NCBI GenBank assembly: GCA_019321725.1
Contig: CM033107.1
Span: forward strand, 13,197,445 to 13,261,444
Reading direction: 5' to 3'
Source of the DNA: Paulownia fortunei
Taxonomy: Eukaryota; Streptophyta; Magnoliopsida; Lamiales; Paulowniaceae
DNA length: 64,000 nt
Positions 45,840 through 56,893 of the stretch are shown here, piece by piece; the first letter of the stretch is position 1, and every line of letters starts with the position of its first letter. The notes beneath the pieces are model-generated. The model was not told the origin of the DNA, searched no databases, and saw only the letters and a program-made list of their open reading frames with translations. The translations under genes were made by a program, and so were the position numbers.

Positions 45840-46106
45840 GAAAGAAGGAAAGAAGGAAGTCTCTTCCACTTGCAAGTTCAATTGTATATTTGTGTCTTTT
45901 GTGAAACCAATCTAGGAAAAAATGGTAAGTTTATAGGGGCAGCCAATAACCTTGATAAAACTTTAGCAGAAAAAAAATAATTTAGTATATAGGGGAGGCA
46001 ATATGGGGTTAATGGGGAGTGTTGCTACTTCTACTCATGTAGGAGAGTCAAAGTTTTAGCAGTTATCTCAATACCTATAACAGTACATAATATCACATGT
46101 ATAACT
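45840..46106 (+). pseudogene. Captured LOG-family gene, gypsy-B copy, N-terminal part
   Basis: The plus strand has ICVFCETNLGKNGKFIGAAN, NNLDKTLA, then after small indels the GGN.GLMGSVA loop and a decayed strand up to the ITGMT position. Copia-3 interrupts the frame at 46107, with target duplication TAACT (46102-46106) against TGACT (54880-54884). ICVFC is better preserved here than in gypsy-A (CIFCR). The upstream GAAGTCTCTTCCACT equals GAAGTTTCTTCAACT in gypsy-A, so a stretch of the LOG 5' end or transcript leader was also captured. Confidence 0.82.
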
Positions 46107-48254
46107 TGTTGGGTTCGCTATAATCGCAGAGATATACACAGCGAAAAATTACAATTTTATCAAACATAAATTTAATCCCTCTTATTCGAAAGCGATTTTA
46201 ACGATCACGCTTATTCAAGTGAAGATATAAATAAATATAAAATTTGGATTATACCTTCCAAGAACTCCGGTTGTTGTAGGGAATAAAGCAATTAATTGCC
46301 TATCCTGGACTATCAGGTCTACAATATAGAAGAGCAACACCAATCAAAAGGATTCGTAGTATTCATTTAATTGTTTACTAATCTAGAACCGAAGTAAATT
46401 TTCAAGAAAAATAAAAATTAATTCTTTAAGTTTTTGAAACTATAATATGAAGAGAATAACAAGAAATTAATTTTCTTTAAAGAATAAGAAAATCAAGATT
46501 ACAAGAAAACACTTTTCTTTTTCTTTCTTTTCTTGGAGAGAAAAAAATAGAAGACTTAAACGAAATATTTTTTGCTTAATTTTCTGAATTAATTGTTTTA
46601 ATTTTTGTCCATCATCATATATGGGACTAGAAATTTACTTATTCTCCAACTCTTAGAGAGTTTGACAATTTTGAACTATTTCAAAATCTTATCTTGAAAG
46701 GATTTCAAACCTTCCAAAAACTCTTCTATTTTCTCTTTCCTATTGTATGTGAACTAATTTGAGACTACATTAATCATCAAAATTGTCTACATACATTCTT
46801 GATATTAATTTGAACTCTTTAAATAATATCAAGATAGATATATATCATATATATACTATAATTATATTTATATAAATTAAATCTTAATGGCTGATTTTAT
46901 CCCATAAAATCGATCACTATATTTATTTATCTATAAATATGTTAATTAAATAAATTATATTTATTTAATTTATTCTTTTCATATTTTAGTGGGCTTCTTA
47001 AGAGTTCCATATTAATTTTTGGGCTTGGACGAAAAAATCTACAAATCAATCCAATTGATTAAATTCCAATTTAATCAATTCAATTGATTAATTTAATTTA
47101 CTTCAATTGGGCTTCCTAATCAAATTAGGTCTAATTAAATAATCTAATTACTTAATTGAATAATTTAATTGAACCATTAAATTAAATAGAACCCTTAATT
47201 AATTAATTAATTAGTATTAATTAATTAATTTCCAACTATTGGATAAAATCTAAAATTAAAAATGTTACTTTATATAAAGATGTGTAACCCTCTTAGGTTC
47301 ACTACTAAGCTAGTAGTGGGTTTGCAATATTTGCAACTTATGAATAACAATTATTCCAATTAATTAATCTAATTAATTAATCTGCTTGAAATCAACTCCT
47401 TAATTCCAAGAAACTCACTATCCATGAAAACACCTAGCAAGTACTCATGGCAAATTAGTCTTAGATGAAATAGCGAGTAAACCAATTTCAATTGCAAGTA
47501 TCCTACACGTATGATCCTTTTGACAACTAATCTCCCGATTGAATCTAGGGCATGGATTATAAGTCGAAATCCTAAATGATTCAATAATTGCGATCTCATT
47601 TCAAGTTCTAATGATTTTTGATGAATCACGATTCATCCTGCCTTGACCAAGTTCTTTGAATCACAAACTATGAAAACATAAGAGATTTCCTTATTTAAAA
47701 AGATAAGTGTCGAATTCTATATTGGCCACTAATAAACCTCCATGCACATAGTGCAATACCCAACATACCCCATTTGTGATTGTCAAACAATTAGAAGATT
47801 TATCAAAATATTGCAGGATGTATAAAAGGCTACCATCATGCCTCAAATTCGAGGATGTATAAAAGACTACTATCGCAACACATAAATTCTTATTTCGACA
47901 GGTAAAGTCTCCAGCTAAGAATTTCCTGTGGGCCATGTTCGGTGTACTTGTTCCCTAACAAGCACTCATATACATGTACTTGCATCTCTGTGCTAATGCC
48001 AATAGAATGTGATATCCTCGTCTCATGAGCATTCATCATATGTGCGAGTCTTACTAAGCTATTTGATGTCTCATCTCAAAAAGCTCTCAACTCAAAACTT
48101 ATTTAAAAATAAAACCTTAGAGGTATGTTCCATGATCGCCACCATATGTACGAGCATGCCCCGTAGCTAAATTTGATCTAAGGACTTTATCTAATGTGCC
48201 GAAATAAAATATGTAAGATATAAGATAAAGAGAATGCTTTTTTATTAATATGAG
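46107..48254 (-). repeat. Copia-3 3' LTR (outer 3' part intact, inner edge short)
   Basis: Plus strand starts TGTTGGGTTCGCTATAATCG. It matches 52632-54879 until TTTTTATTAATATGA and then lacks about 95 bp before the PPT. It is AATTAATT-rich around 47180-47230. No gene; the 47369-47629 and 47691-47936 minus-strand frames are LTR sequence. Confidence 0.85.
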
Positions 48255-48281
48255 AATATGCCCACTTGCCCTAGCTCTAAT
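48255..48281 (-). other. PPT of copia-3
   Basis: The minus strand reads GCTAGGGCAAGTGGGC next to the shortened LTR, the family tract GGGCAAGTGGGAGAT with its end altered by the deletion. Confidence 0.7.
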
Positions 48282-48330
48282 TGCCCATGTATCTAAGGCC
48301 CATCTTCTCAAGATGTCCGTCAAATATCTT

Positions 48331-50450
48331 CTATGCTAAGGGCTTAGTAAGTTGGTCTGCTGCATTTTCTACTAAGGCAACTCGATCCACAATGACTTTG
48401 CCTCTACCAATGATCTCTCTGATCAAGTGATATCGTCTAATTATGTGCTTGGATCTTTGATAAGATTTTGGCTCCTTTGCTTGCGCAATGGCTTCATTAT
48501 TATCACAGTAAATCATAACTAGATCAACAATGGATGGGACTACACCCAACCCTTGGATGAAGTTTCTAATCCAAACAGCTTCTTTTGTTGCATCTGATGT
48601 AGGAATATATTCAGCTTCGATGGTAGAGTCTACAATCATCTCTTATTTGAAACTCTTCCAATTGACCGCACCACCATTCAGGGTGAATATTATCTGGACA
48701 TGGACTTTGAGTCATCTACATCGGACTAAAAACTAGAGTCTGTGTATCCTTTCAGTTTTAGTTCTCCATTGCTGTATATCATAAAGATATTCTTAGTCAT
48801 TCTCAAGTATTTGAGGATTATCTTAATGACTTTCCAATGTTCTTCCCCTGGATTAGACTGATATCTGCTCGTGACACTCAGAGCATGTATTATATCAGGC
48901 CTTGTACATAACATTACATACATTTTGCTCCCTATTGCGGAAGCATAAGGTATGCGAGCCATTCTTTCTCTCTCTTTAGGTGTCTTGGGAGACATAACCT
49001 TAGAGAGTGAAACCCCATGACTCATGTAGAGGAATATTCTCTTGGATTCCTCCATGCTAAACCTTTTTAGCACTTTGTCTATGTACATGGACTGGGATAG
49101 TTTGATCATCCTTCTAGATTTATCTCTATAGATCTTTATCCTTATGATAAAATATGCATCTCCCAAGTCCTTCATGAAAAACTAATTAGATAACTAAGTC
49201 CTCGTTGACTGCAATATCCCTACATCATTCTCAATGAGTAGAATGTCATCAACGTAGAGCATAACAAATGTAATTATACTCCAACTAACCTTCTTGTAGA
49301 CACATGGTTCATTCGGGTTCTTATGAAAGTCAAATATTTTGATTGTTTCATGAAATCTGATGTTTCAACTCCTTGAAGCTTGTTTGAGTCCATAAATAGA
49401 TCTCTAGAGCTTGCAAAACTTTTGTTCGCTACCACTGAATATGAAGCCTTCTGGCTGCTTTATATAGATCTCTTCCTTAATATTTTAATTAAAAAAAGCG
49501 GTATTCATATCCATTTGTCATATCTCATAGTCATAATATATAGATATGGCCAGCAGTATCCGTATGGATTTCAGCATTGCTATTGGCGAAAAAGTTTCTT
49601 TGTAATCAATTCCTTATTTCTGAGTATAACCTTTTGCTACAAATCATGCCTTATAGGTCACTACCTTTCCATTTACTCCAAACTTCCGCTTGTAGACCCA
49701 TTTGCAGCTAATTGAAACAATTCCCTATGGTGGGTCCACCAAGGTCCATACCTTGTTGGAGTATATGGAGTCTATTTCGGACTGCATAGCTTCTTGCCAT
49801 TTCTCTGAGTCAATGTTAGACATCACCTCCCCATAGCTTCTTGGATCATTATCCAAGGGGAGTCCCTCTTCTTTGTTCTCTAACAACAAGTTGTACCTCT
49901 TAGGTACCCTTGAGACCCTTTCGGATCTTCGAAAAGGTTGTGCCTCAGAGGGTTCAATATCAGCTGGTGTACCATTTACTGTGTCAGTTGGGGTGTTATG
50001 TAATTCTTGGACCTCTTCAAGTTCTACAACATTGCCACTTCCATCTGAAAAAAATTCTTCTTCAAGGAAGGTGCATTCCTCGAAACAAACACTCTTTGTT
50101 CTAAAGTGTCATAGAAATAGTATCCAATAGACTTCTTTGGATACCCCACACATTTATATAAGGTGGATCTCATATCCAATTTATCTTCCACTTGCTACTT
50201 CACATAAGCAACACACCCCCATACCCTAAAATATTTATAGGAAGGTGTCTTTCCACACCACACTCATATGGTGTTTTGGGCACGGCTTTAGATGGCACCC
50301 TATTTAATAGGTATGTCGTCGTTTCAAAGGCATAGCCCCAGAATAAAAGAGCTAATGAAGTGAAGCTCATCATAGATCGAACCATGTCCAACAAAGTTCG
50401 ATTCCTGTATTCCGTAACTCTATTGAGTTGATGAGAGTAGGAGTCCACTG
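48331..50450 (-). pseudogene. pol: Copia-3 pol (integrase C-terminus, RT, RNase H)
   Basis: On the minus strand: integrase end at 50448-50200 with YRNRTLLDMVRSMMSF, WGYAFETTTYLLNRVPSKAV and KTPYE. RT follows, with the catalytic LYVDDIL at about 49240-49260 and KIYRDKSRRMIKLSQSMYID. An open stretch 49175-48726 has MARIPYASAIGSKMYVMLCT and RYQSNPGEEHWK. RNase H at 48639-48331 has STIEAEYIPTSDATKEAVWI, IYCDNNEAIAQAKEP and ENAADQLTKPLA. This is the best preserved copia pol in the window, yet stops interrupt it at several points. Confidence 0.88.
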
Positions 50451-50600
50451 TGAGAGAATCCCATTTTCTTTTAGATAATCTAAAAATTATGTGCTTAAGT
50501 ATTCACCTCCTCGATCAGATCAAAAAGTCTTTATATTTAGTCCAATTTGTTTCTTTACTTCGGTTCTGAATTCTTTGAACTTTTCAAATACTTCAAAGCT

Positions 50601-51091
50601 TTACCTTAAAAGGTACACATAACTATACTTAGAGTAGTCATCGATAAAAGTTAAGAAATAGTTATAGTTCCCACGGGCACTAACATTTAGTGGCCCATGA
50701 TCATGGACTGAAGAGCCCTTAGTCATACGATATCTGAAAAGCTCTTGTGAGATCTGATATCTTGTCTGCCGAGTTCTTTCACCATACAACTCTTGTAGGT
50801 GAATGAGGATCCCATAAGCAATATCTTGATCTTCGTTCTGCCTCTGCAGCTCATTTGACATCGATGCCAGCATGTAGCATGGAGCCTGCAGATTATCATC
50901 AACATAACGTAAATAATCTACATAAGCCTCTGAAATAATATCCTCCGGTGGAACCAAAGGAGGCACAGTATCAAGGACATATACCCTTTTCTCCGACTGA
51001 AGAACTATCTCAGGTTTCTTAGCCAATCGATAAAGTTAGATCCAATTAATTTATTTTGTTCAAGGACGGTTGCAAGTGGATTCTTTGCCAT
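50601..51091 (-). pseudogene. gag: Copia-3 gag fused in frame to integrase by deletion
   Basis: Gag starts MAKNPLATVLEQNKLIGSNF at 51091, shifts frame near 51020, and continues EIVLQSEKRVYVLDTVPPLV, YMLASMSNELQRQNED and RYRMTKGSSVHDHG. The very next residues, PLNVSARGNYNYFLTFIDDY, are the integrase core (compare copia-1 LPSVSARENNYYFITFIDDY). The zinc knuckle, protease and pre-integrase are missing, about 1.3 kb compared with copia-1. The 141-codon open frame is therefore an accident of deletion near 50690-50700. Confidence 0.85.
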
Positions 51092-52612
51092 TTTAGTAGA
51101 ATAATCTACAAAACATGTACAAAGCAAAAAATGAGTAAACTATGGGAAAAACATATTTGTTTAATATAAGGTATTTAATACTAAATGTCTCCCATTATTT
51201 TTTTCGAATTCCATCACCCCTAATGGAATTTCAGGAAATCAAATTTCATAATGAGCTTGAGGTCCAATGGAAATATTTCACACCCCAATTTTATGAGCCC
51301 ATGAAATATTTCTATCGGTAGTCAACTCTTTGACGATTGTATCACTACACAACCCTTAAGTTTGTTTTGCCTCACCTCTTCCCATATACCCCAATTTTAT
51401 GAGCCCATATAGTACTAAGTGTCAAATAATACCCATCAAACATTTGTATAGATAGAGCATCAAGATGTCCCATGACTCATGGCCAACATAATAACGATTC
51501 CATCCCATGAGCATCTCAATGCTTAGTAGAGATTATAACTTTCCAACACAAGACCACCCCACAACTCATGACCAGTGATCAAGTGTGATAGCGGTCGTCA
51601 TGTCTCTATCTTTGATGGTAGGCATGGAACGATAGGTCCTACCTAACTTGTTTATTTTTGTTTGGAATTGAATTTTCAAAAAATTCTTTTACTTAATTTT
51701 AGTAAATTAAGTGCGGTTTAATTTTATCAAAGACCTTATCATAATTTAAATTAGGTTGGTTATTTAATGCATGACATCATAATATCATTGTGCAAGTATA
51801 AAAGCATTAAATAAAATCTTAAGCATGCATCTAATATGTACTTAAATAAATAGATGATCATGAACCAGTCCTATGCGGACCATTTGAGCAAAAAATGGAC
51901 CTAAGGTTAGTCTAAGGGTAATAAAATGGAATAAAACCTATTATATTACATAATTGTATCCCATACAAACATGAGCCTTCTTTGGAACCTTCTTTTTTAT
52001 TCTCCTTCGTCTTCCAAAGAAAAAAAAACTCACCATCTATTCTACTCTCTTTACAGAAAATAAAATAACTTACATACATGAAATAAGATGCTCGCAGGCC
52101 CATTTTAATATTCAAAAATATTAAATAAAATCAATCACATTGGTCCAATTGTTTATGATCATCCCATGCATACTCATAATTAACATCATATATAATTATC
52201 AAAACATGTAAATTTACCATATTGTTAAACGCAATTTTTTAACTTGGTATAATTTTTAATTGCTTGAAAAATAATTTTTTAAAAATAATTAAAATTAATA
52301 TTTAATTTTAATATTCTAGAAAATTAAAAAAATAAAAACGGACCCAAAACGACACGACGAGCAACGCCACTATTGCCCGTCTGGCGCCCTACACCAAGCG
52401 CCAAACGCGCGTAGCCATCGGGTGTCTAACACTTGACGACCTATTTCTTCACCTTTTATATTTTCATATGTAAACAATTTAAATAAGCAATTAAAAATTA
52501 TTCCAATTAAAAATTATTGAAAATATGCAAAATCAAATTTTACATAATTAACATGAATTTAAACAATTTAAAAACATGCATTCATAAATTCGAAATTTAC
52601 TGAATAAGCGAA
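51092..52612 (-). other. Copia-3 leader
   Basis: Homologous in layout to the copia-1 leader (CCCAATTTTATGAGCCCAT repeats near 51285 and 51395, TTTGATGGTAGGCATGG). A GC-rich block lies at 52340-52440 (AACGCCACTATTGCCCG, CGCCAAACGCGCG). No gene is seen. Confidence 0.6.
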
Positions 52613-52631
52613 ATCATGGCTCTGATACCAC
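52613..52631 (-). other. PBS of copia-3
   Basis: The minus strand reads AGTGGTATCAGAGCCATGA after the LTR, an exact initiator-Met type site. Confidence 0.85.
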
Positions 52632-54879
52632 TGTTGGGTTTGTTATAATCGTAGGGGTATATGCAGCAGAAAATTAAAATTTTATCAAACATAAATTTAA
52701 CCCCTTTGATTGAAAAGCAATTTTAACGATCGTGCTTATTCAAGTGAATATAGAAATAAATATAAAATTTGGATTATAACTTGTGATCACTCCGGTTGTT
52801 ATAGGAATGAAGCAATCAATTGCTTATCCTGGACTATCAGAACTCCCAGGGATCCAAGTGTCTCCTCTCTATCAGGTTCATAATACAGAAGAGCAATACC
52901 AATCAAAAGGATTTGCTAGTATCCTTTTAATTGTTTACTAATTTAGAACTGGAGTAAATTTCCAAGAATAATAAAGATTAATTATTTAAATTCTTGAAAC
53001 TATAATATAAAAAGAATAACAAGAAACTGATTTTCTTTAAAGAACAAGAAAAATCAAGATTACAAGAAAACACTTTTCTTTTTCTTTCTTTTCTTGGAGA
53101 GAAAATAGAAGACTTAAACAAAATAATTTTTGCTTAATTTTCTGAATTATTTGTTGTAATTTTTATCCATCATCATATATAGGACTGAAAATTTACTTAT
53201 TCTCCACCTCTTGGAGAGTTTGACAATTTTGAACTACTTCAAAATCTTATCTTGAAAGGATTCCAAATCTTCCAAAAACTCTTCTATTTTCTCTCTCCTC
53301 TTGTATGTGGACTAATTTGAAACTGCATTAATCATCAAAATTATCTACATACATTCTTGATATTAATTTGAACTCTTCAAATAATATCAACATAGATATA
53401 TATCATATATATACTATAATTATATTTATATAAATTACATCTTAGTGGTCGATTTTATCCCATAAAATTGATCACTATATTTATTTATCTATAAATATGT
53501 TAATTAAATAAATCACATTTATTTAATTTATTCTCTTCACATTTTAGTGGGCTTCTTAAGGGGTCCATATTAATTTTTGGGTTTAGACTAAAAAATTTAC
53601 AAATCAATCTAATTGATTCAATTCCAATTTAATCAATCCAATTGATTAATTTAATTTACTCCAATTGGATTTTCTAATCAAATTAGGTCCAATTAAATAA
53701 TTCAATTACTTAATTGAATAATTTAATTTAACCATTAAATTAAATAGAACCCTTAATTAATTAATTAATCAATTTTAATTAATTAATTTCTAATTATTGG
53801 ATAAAATCTAAAATTAAAAATGTTATTTTTCATAAAGATATGTGACCCTTTTAGGTTCACTATTAAGCTAGTAATGGGCTTACAACATTTGCAACTTATG
53901 AATAATAATTATTCTAATTAATTAATTCAATAATTAATCCACTTGGAATCAACTCCTTAATTCCAAAAACCTCACTATCCTTGAAAACACCTATCAAGTA
54001 ATCATGGCAAACTAGTCTTACAAGAAATAGCGAGTAAATCTATTTTAGTTGCGAGTACCATACATGTACAATCTTTCGACAACTAATCTCCCGATTGAAT
54101 TTAGGGCATAGATTATAAGTTAAAACTCTAAATGATTCAATAATTGTGATCTCATTTCAAGTTCCAATGATTCTTGATAAATCACGATTCATCCTGTCTT
54201 GGCCAAGGTTTTTAAATCACGAACTATGAAAATACAGAAAATTTCCTTTTTTAACAAGACAAGTGTCGCATTTTATGTGGGCGACTGACAAACCTTCAGG
54301 TACATAAGTGTAACACCTAACATACCCCATTTGTGATTATCAAACAATCAGAAGATATATCAAATTGTTGCATGATGTACACAAGGCTACCATCATGCCT
54401 CAAGTGTGAAGACTAGCCGTGCACTATCGCAACATATAAATTATTATTTTGACAGGCAAAGCCTCCAACTAAGAATTTCTTGCGGGCCATGTTCGGTGTA
54501 CTTGCTCCTTAACAAGCACCCACTTACATGCACTTGCATCTCTACGCTAATGCCAATGAAATGTGACATCCTCAACTCACGAGCATGCATCATACTGAGC
54601 TATTTGACGTCCCATCTCAAAAAGTGCTTGACTTAGAACTTATTTAAGACCAAAGATTTAGAGGCATGTTCCATGATCGCCATCATATGTGCGATCATGT
54701 CTCTTAGCTAAATTCGGTCTAAGGACTTTATCTAATGTGCAAAAATAAAAGATGTAAGATATAAGATAAAGAGAATGCCTTTTTATTAATATGATTCCTA
54801 ATAAGATTGTCTTTACAAAAAAAAAAAAAGAGTATAATACACCCAATCCAATTGGGGCGTTGGGTATCCTACTCTAACA
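52632..54879 (-). repeat. Copia-3 5' LTR
   Basis: A 2248-bp LTR, TGTTGGGTTTGTTATAATCG to GTATCCTACTCTAACA. It has an extra insert relative to the 3' LTR near 52847 (AACTCCCAGGGATCCAAGTG). Its outer end is exact against the target duplication. Only chance frames occur. Confidence 0.88.
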
Positions 54880-55250
54880 TGACTATCGGAGATGAACTAA
54901 AAATTTCACATATTCAGGATAGAATGGCTAACATATCAAACAATGTGGATGCATTCATCACTCTACCTGGTGGTTTTGGTATACTCAAGGAATTATTCCA
55001 AGTTGTTTCTTGGGCACAACTTAACATTCACCACAAACTTGTAGGTATTCTTAATGTTAATGGTTTATTTGATGGTTTGCTATCTTTTGTAGATCATGCT
55101 GTAAAAAAAGGTTTTATTTCACTGTCTGCGAGATAAATTCTCATTTTTGTTCCAACACCTGACCAACTGTTTGATCAACTTCTAGCATATGTTCCAGAAT
55201 TTAATCCAGCCTTGGCTCGTGTGGATTGGTCCAACAGGGATAATGGTTGA
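54880..55250 (+). pseudogene. Captured LOG-family gene, gypsy-B copy, C-terminal part
   Basis: Reads MTIGDELKISHIQDRMANIS, NNVDAFITLPGGFGILKELF (motif at 54967-54993), QVVSWAQLNIHHKLVGILNV, NGLFDGLLSFVDHAVKKGFI and SLSAR. A TAA at 55134-55136 follows, after which the frame continues ILIFVPTPDQLFDQLLAYVP and RVDWSNRDNG to a TGA. PGGFGILKE differs from the family PGGxGTxxE only at the Thr. A neighbouring ATG at 54807 belongs to the copia-3 LTR and is not the gene start. Taken with 45840-46106 this is a full LOG domain without introns. It is better preserved than the gypsy-A copy over this half. Confidence 0.88.
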
Positions 55251-56876
55251 AAACACAAAATGAATTTGACTCTCAGCATGTGAAATTTATCATTAATGGT
55301 TCAACTAATAGTGTATATATTGTGTTGTTTTAGCTTTATTTTTCAATAAGTTATATTTAAGGTAATATTTTCTAAACTCTACTTTGCTATCTATTTTTGA
55401 TATTGGGGATAATATCTCGATTAGGTTGGGGAAGGGAATAGTTGATATCATGTCTTGTGTGTTCAATGTATGTTTTTCTAATTTTTATTTTTAAAAAAAA
55501 AATCAAGCATGTTTTCTTTTGGATCCATTGAAACCATGAAAAATGGTGGCAGAATAAAGGGTAACTTTAACACTTTTGAGATGTACCCCTATTTTTTTAC
55601 ATAACATGACAAGTTTGTGAAGTTTTTAACAAAAGTCTGTGAATTTTTAATTTTTTTTAGTCATAGATGATCTTCCAAATTCAATAATTAAAATTAAGCA
55701 CGAATAATGTGGTCTGATTGATAATGTATGTTGTTTTAGACTTTGATGTTGTTCTTTGGTTAATATATTTTTGTGATAATTATACTCAAATCTTTTTGTA
55801 CAAATAGTTATGTTATTCGGTGTGAAGACAAACATGTCAAAATAGGAAGTTCTTATGCCCTCACTTTAATCATCACTTTGATTTTCGATATGTAGGGGTT
55901 GAGTGTTAGAACTTTTTCTTTTGGTCTGTTGAGGGGAACGACTGATTAGGCACTGTTTGAAAAATGATTAAGGTATTAGGCTTTCTTGCACCATGGCCAA
56001 ATTAGTTTGTTCCCCATGTGATGTTCCAAGAGAACATCTCCCATACTAAGTGATTTGGAGCTTAAGAGACATTCCAATAAAAAGTGAGCTTACATAAAAC
56101 TTTTGGGTTTGAATAGAAGATAAGTGTGGGGGGGTTTCTCATAAAAAAAATTAAATTATAAAGTGTTAAAAATATTATGAGTTGAAACTAAAAATGGGAT
56201 ATTGCAAAATCAATACGAATAATGAAGAGAGGTCCAATATAATAACAATAGGCCTTACTGTTGAAATTCGTGGAGTATGAGAATTGTTCATTGATAAACT
56301 ATATGTCTCTAATCACATGAAGTTTTTAGAACCTTTGTTGCATTATATCCTTCTATTTCTTAGCCACATCATTACCCTTTATCCCCATTACAACGTTTAT
56401 TGAAAACCTTTTAATTTTGTGTGGTACCTTCGATATACTGGAGATTTGTACCAGGAAGAGCCTACGATATTTAACCCTTCCATTAGAGATTGGGTGATAG
56501 TTTTTATGAGGTTCTATAGAAATTCACTTGTTTGAAGCATGTATGGTTTCGCCAGTGTTGACATTAACTATTCAGACACACACACTGAAGTATGCTTATT
56601 ATGGAAATGTGTTGACTTTTGAATAACTAAGGGTTAGATTCAACACTTGTTCAATTTCATTTCCATATTACTTTGTTGCTTCCTGAGAATAATGGTTGGA
56701 AGTTAATTATCATAGGTGTTTGTGAGTATCACCACTGGAAACCCTTATAAGACTATAACTCGTCCTCTATGGGCCACTTAGGGGTTACTTGTTGTATATG
56801 CTAAATGCAATCGTGATTTCCTACAAAAGTCGACTAGTTTAGGTTTTTTCTAGGCTTGCTCGAGGATGAGCAAGGG
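55251..56876 (+). other. Gypsy-B 3' non-coding region
   Basis: Reverse-orientation homologue of gypsy-A 28656-30283. No coding potential. It ends with GAGGATGAGCAAGGG before the PPT. Confidence 0.6.
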
Positions 56877-56893
56877 TTAAGTGTGGGGAAATT
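56877..56893 (+). other. PPT of gypsy-B
   Basis: TTAAGTGTGGGGAAATT next to the LTR start, one G-to-A change from gypsy-A. Confidence 0.85.

Larger units (their letters stand above)
46107..54879 (-). mobile_element. Copia-3: LTR retrotransposon inside the LOG gene of gypsy-B
   Basis: A minus-strand element of 8.77 kb, 5' LTR 52632-54879, PBS, leader, gag fused to integrase, RT, RNase H, PPT, 3' LTR 46107-48254. Outer ends are TGTTGGG and CTCTAACA with a 5-bp target duplication TAACT/TGACT (one mismatch). It is the last insertion in its nest. LTRs of the two ends look about 85-90% alike by eye. The LTR type differs from copia-1, 2 and 4 in most of its length, although the proteins are close. 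Confidence 0.9.

Noticed and set aside
54838..54862. Possible tRNA-like or small RNA gene near the LTR end
   Set aside because: No cloverleaf or box A/B pair could be drawn; the sequence is the conserved LTR edge.
54807..54879. ATG at 54807 as the start of a new LOG gene driven by the copia-3 LTR
   Set aside because: This part is the outer end of the copia-3 LTR; the in-frame join to LOG is accidental. The downstream frame stops at 55134 and the N-terminal third of the enzyme is on the other side of copia-3.
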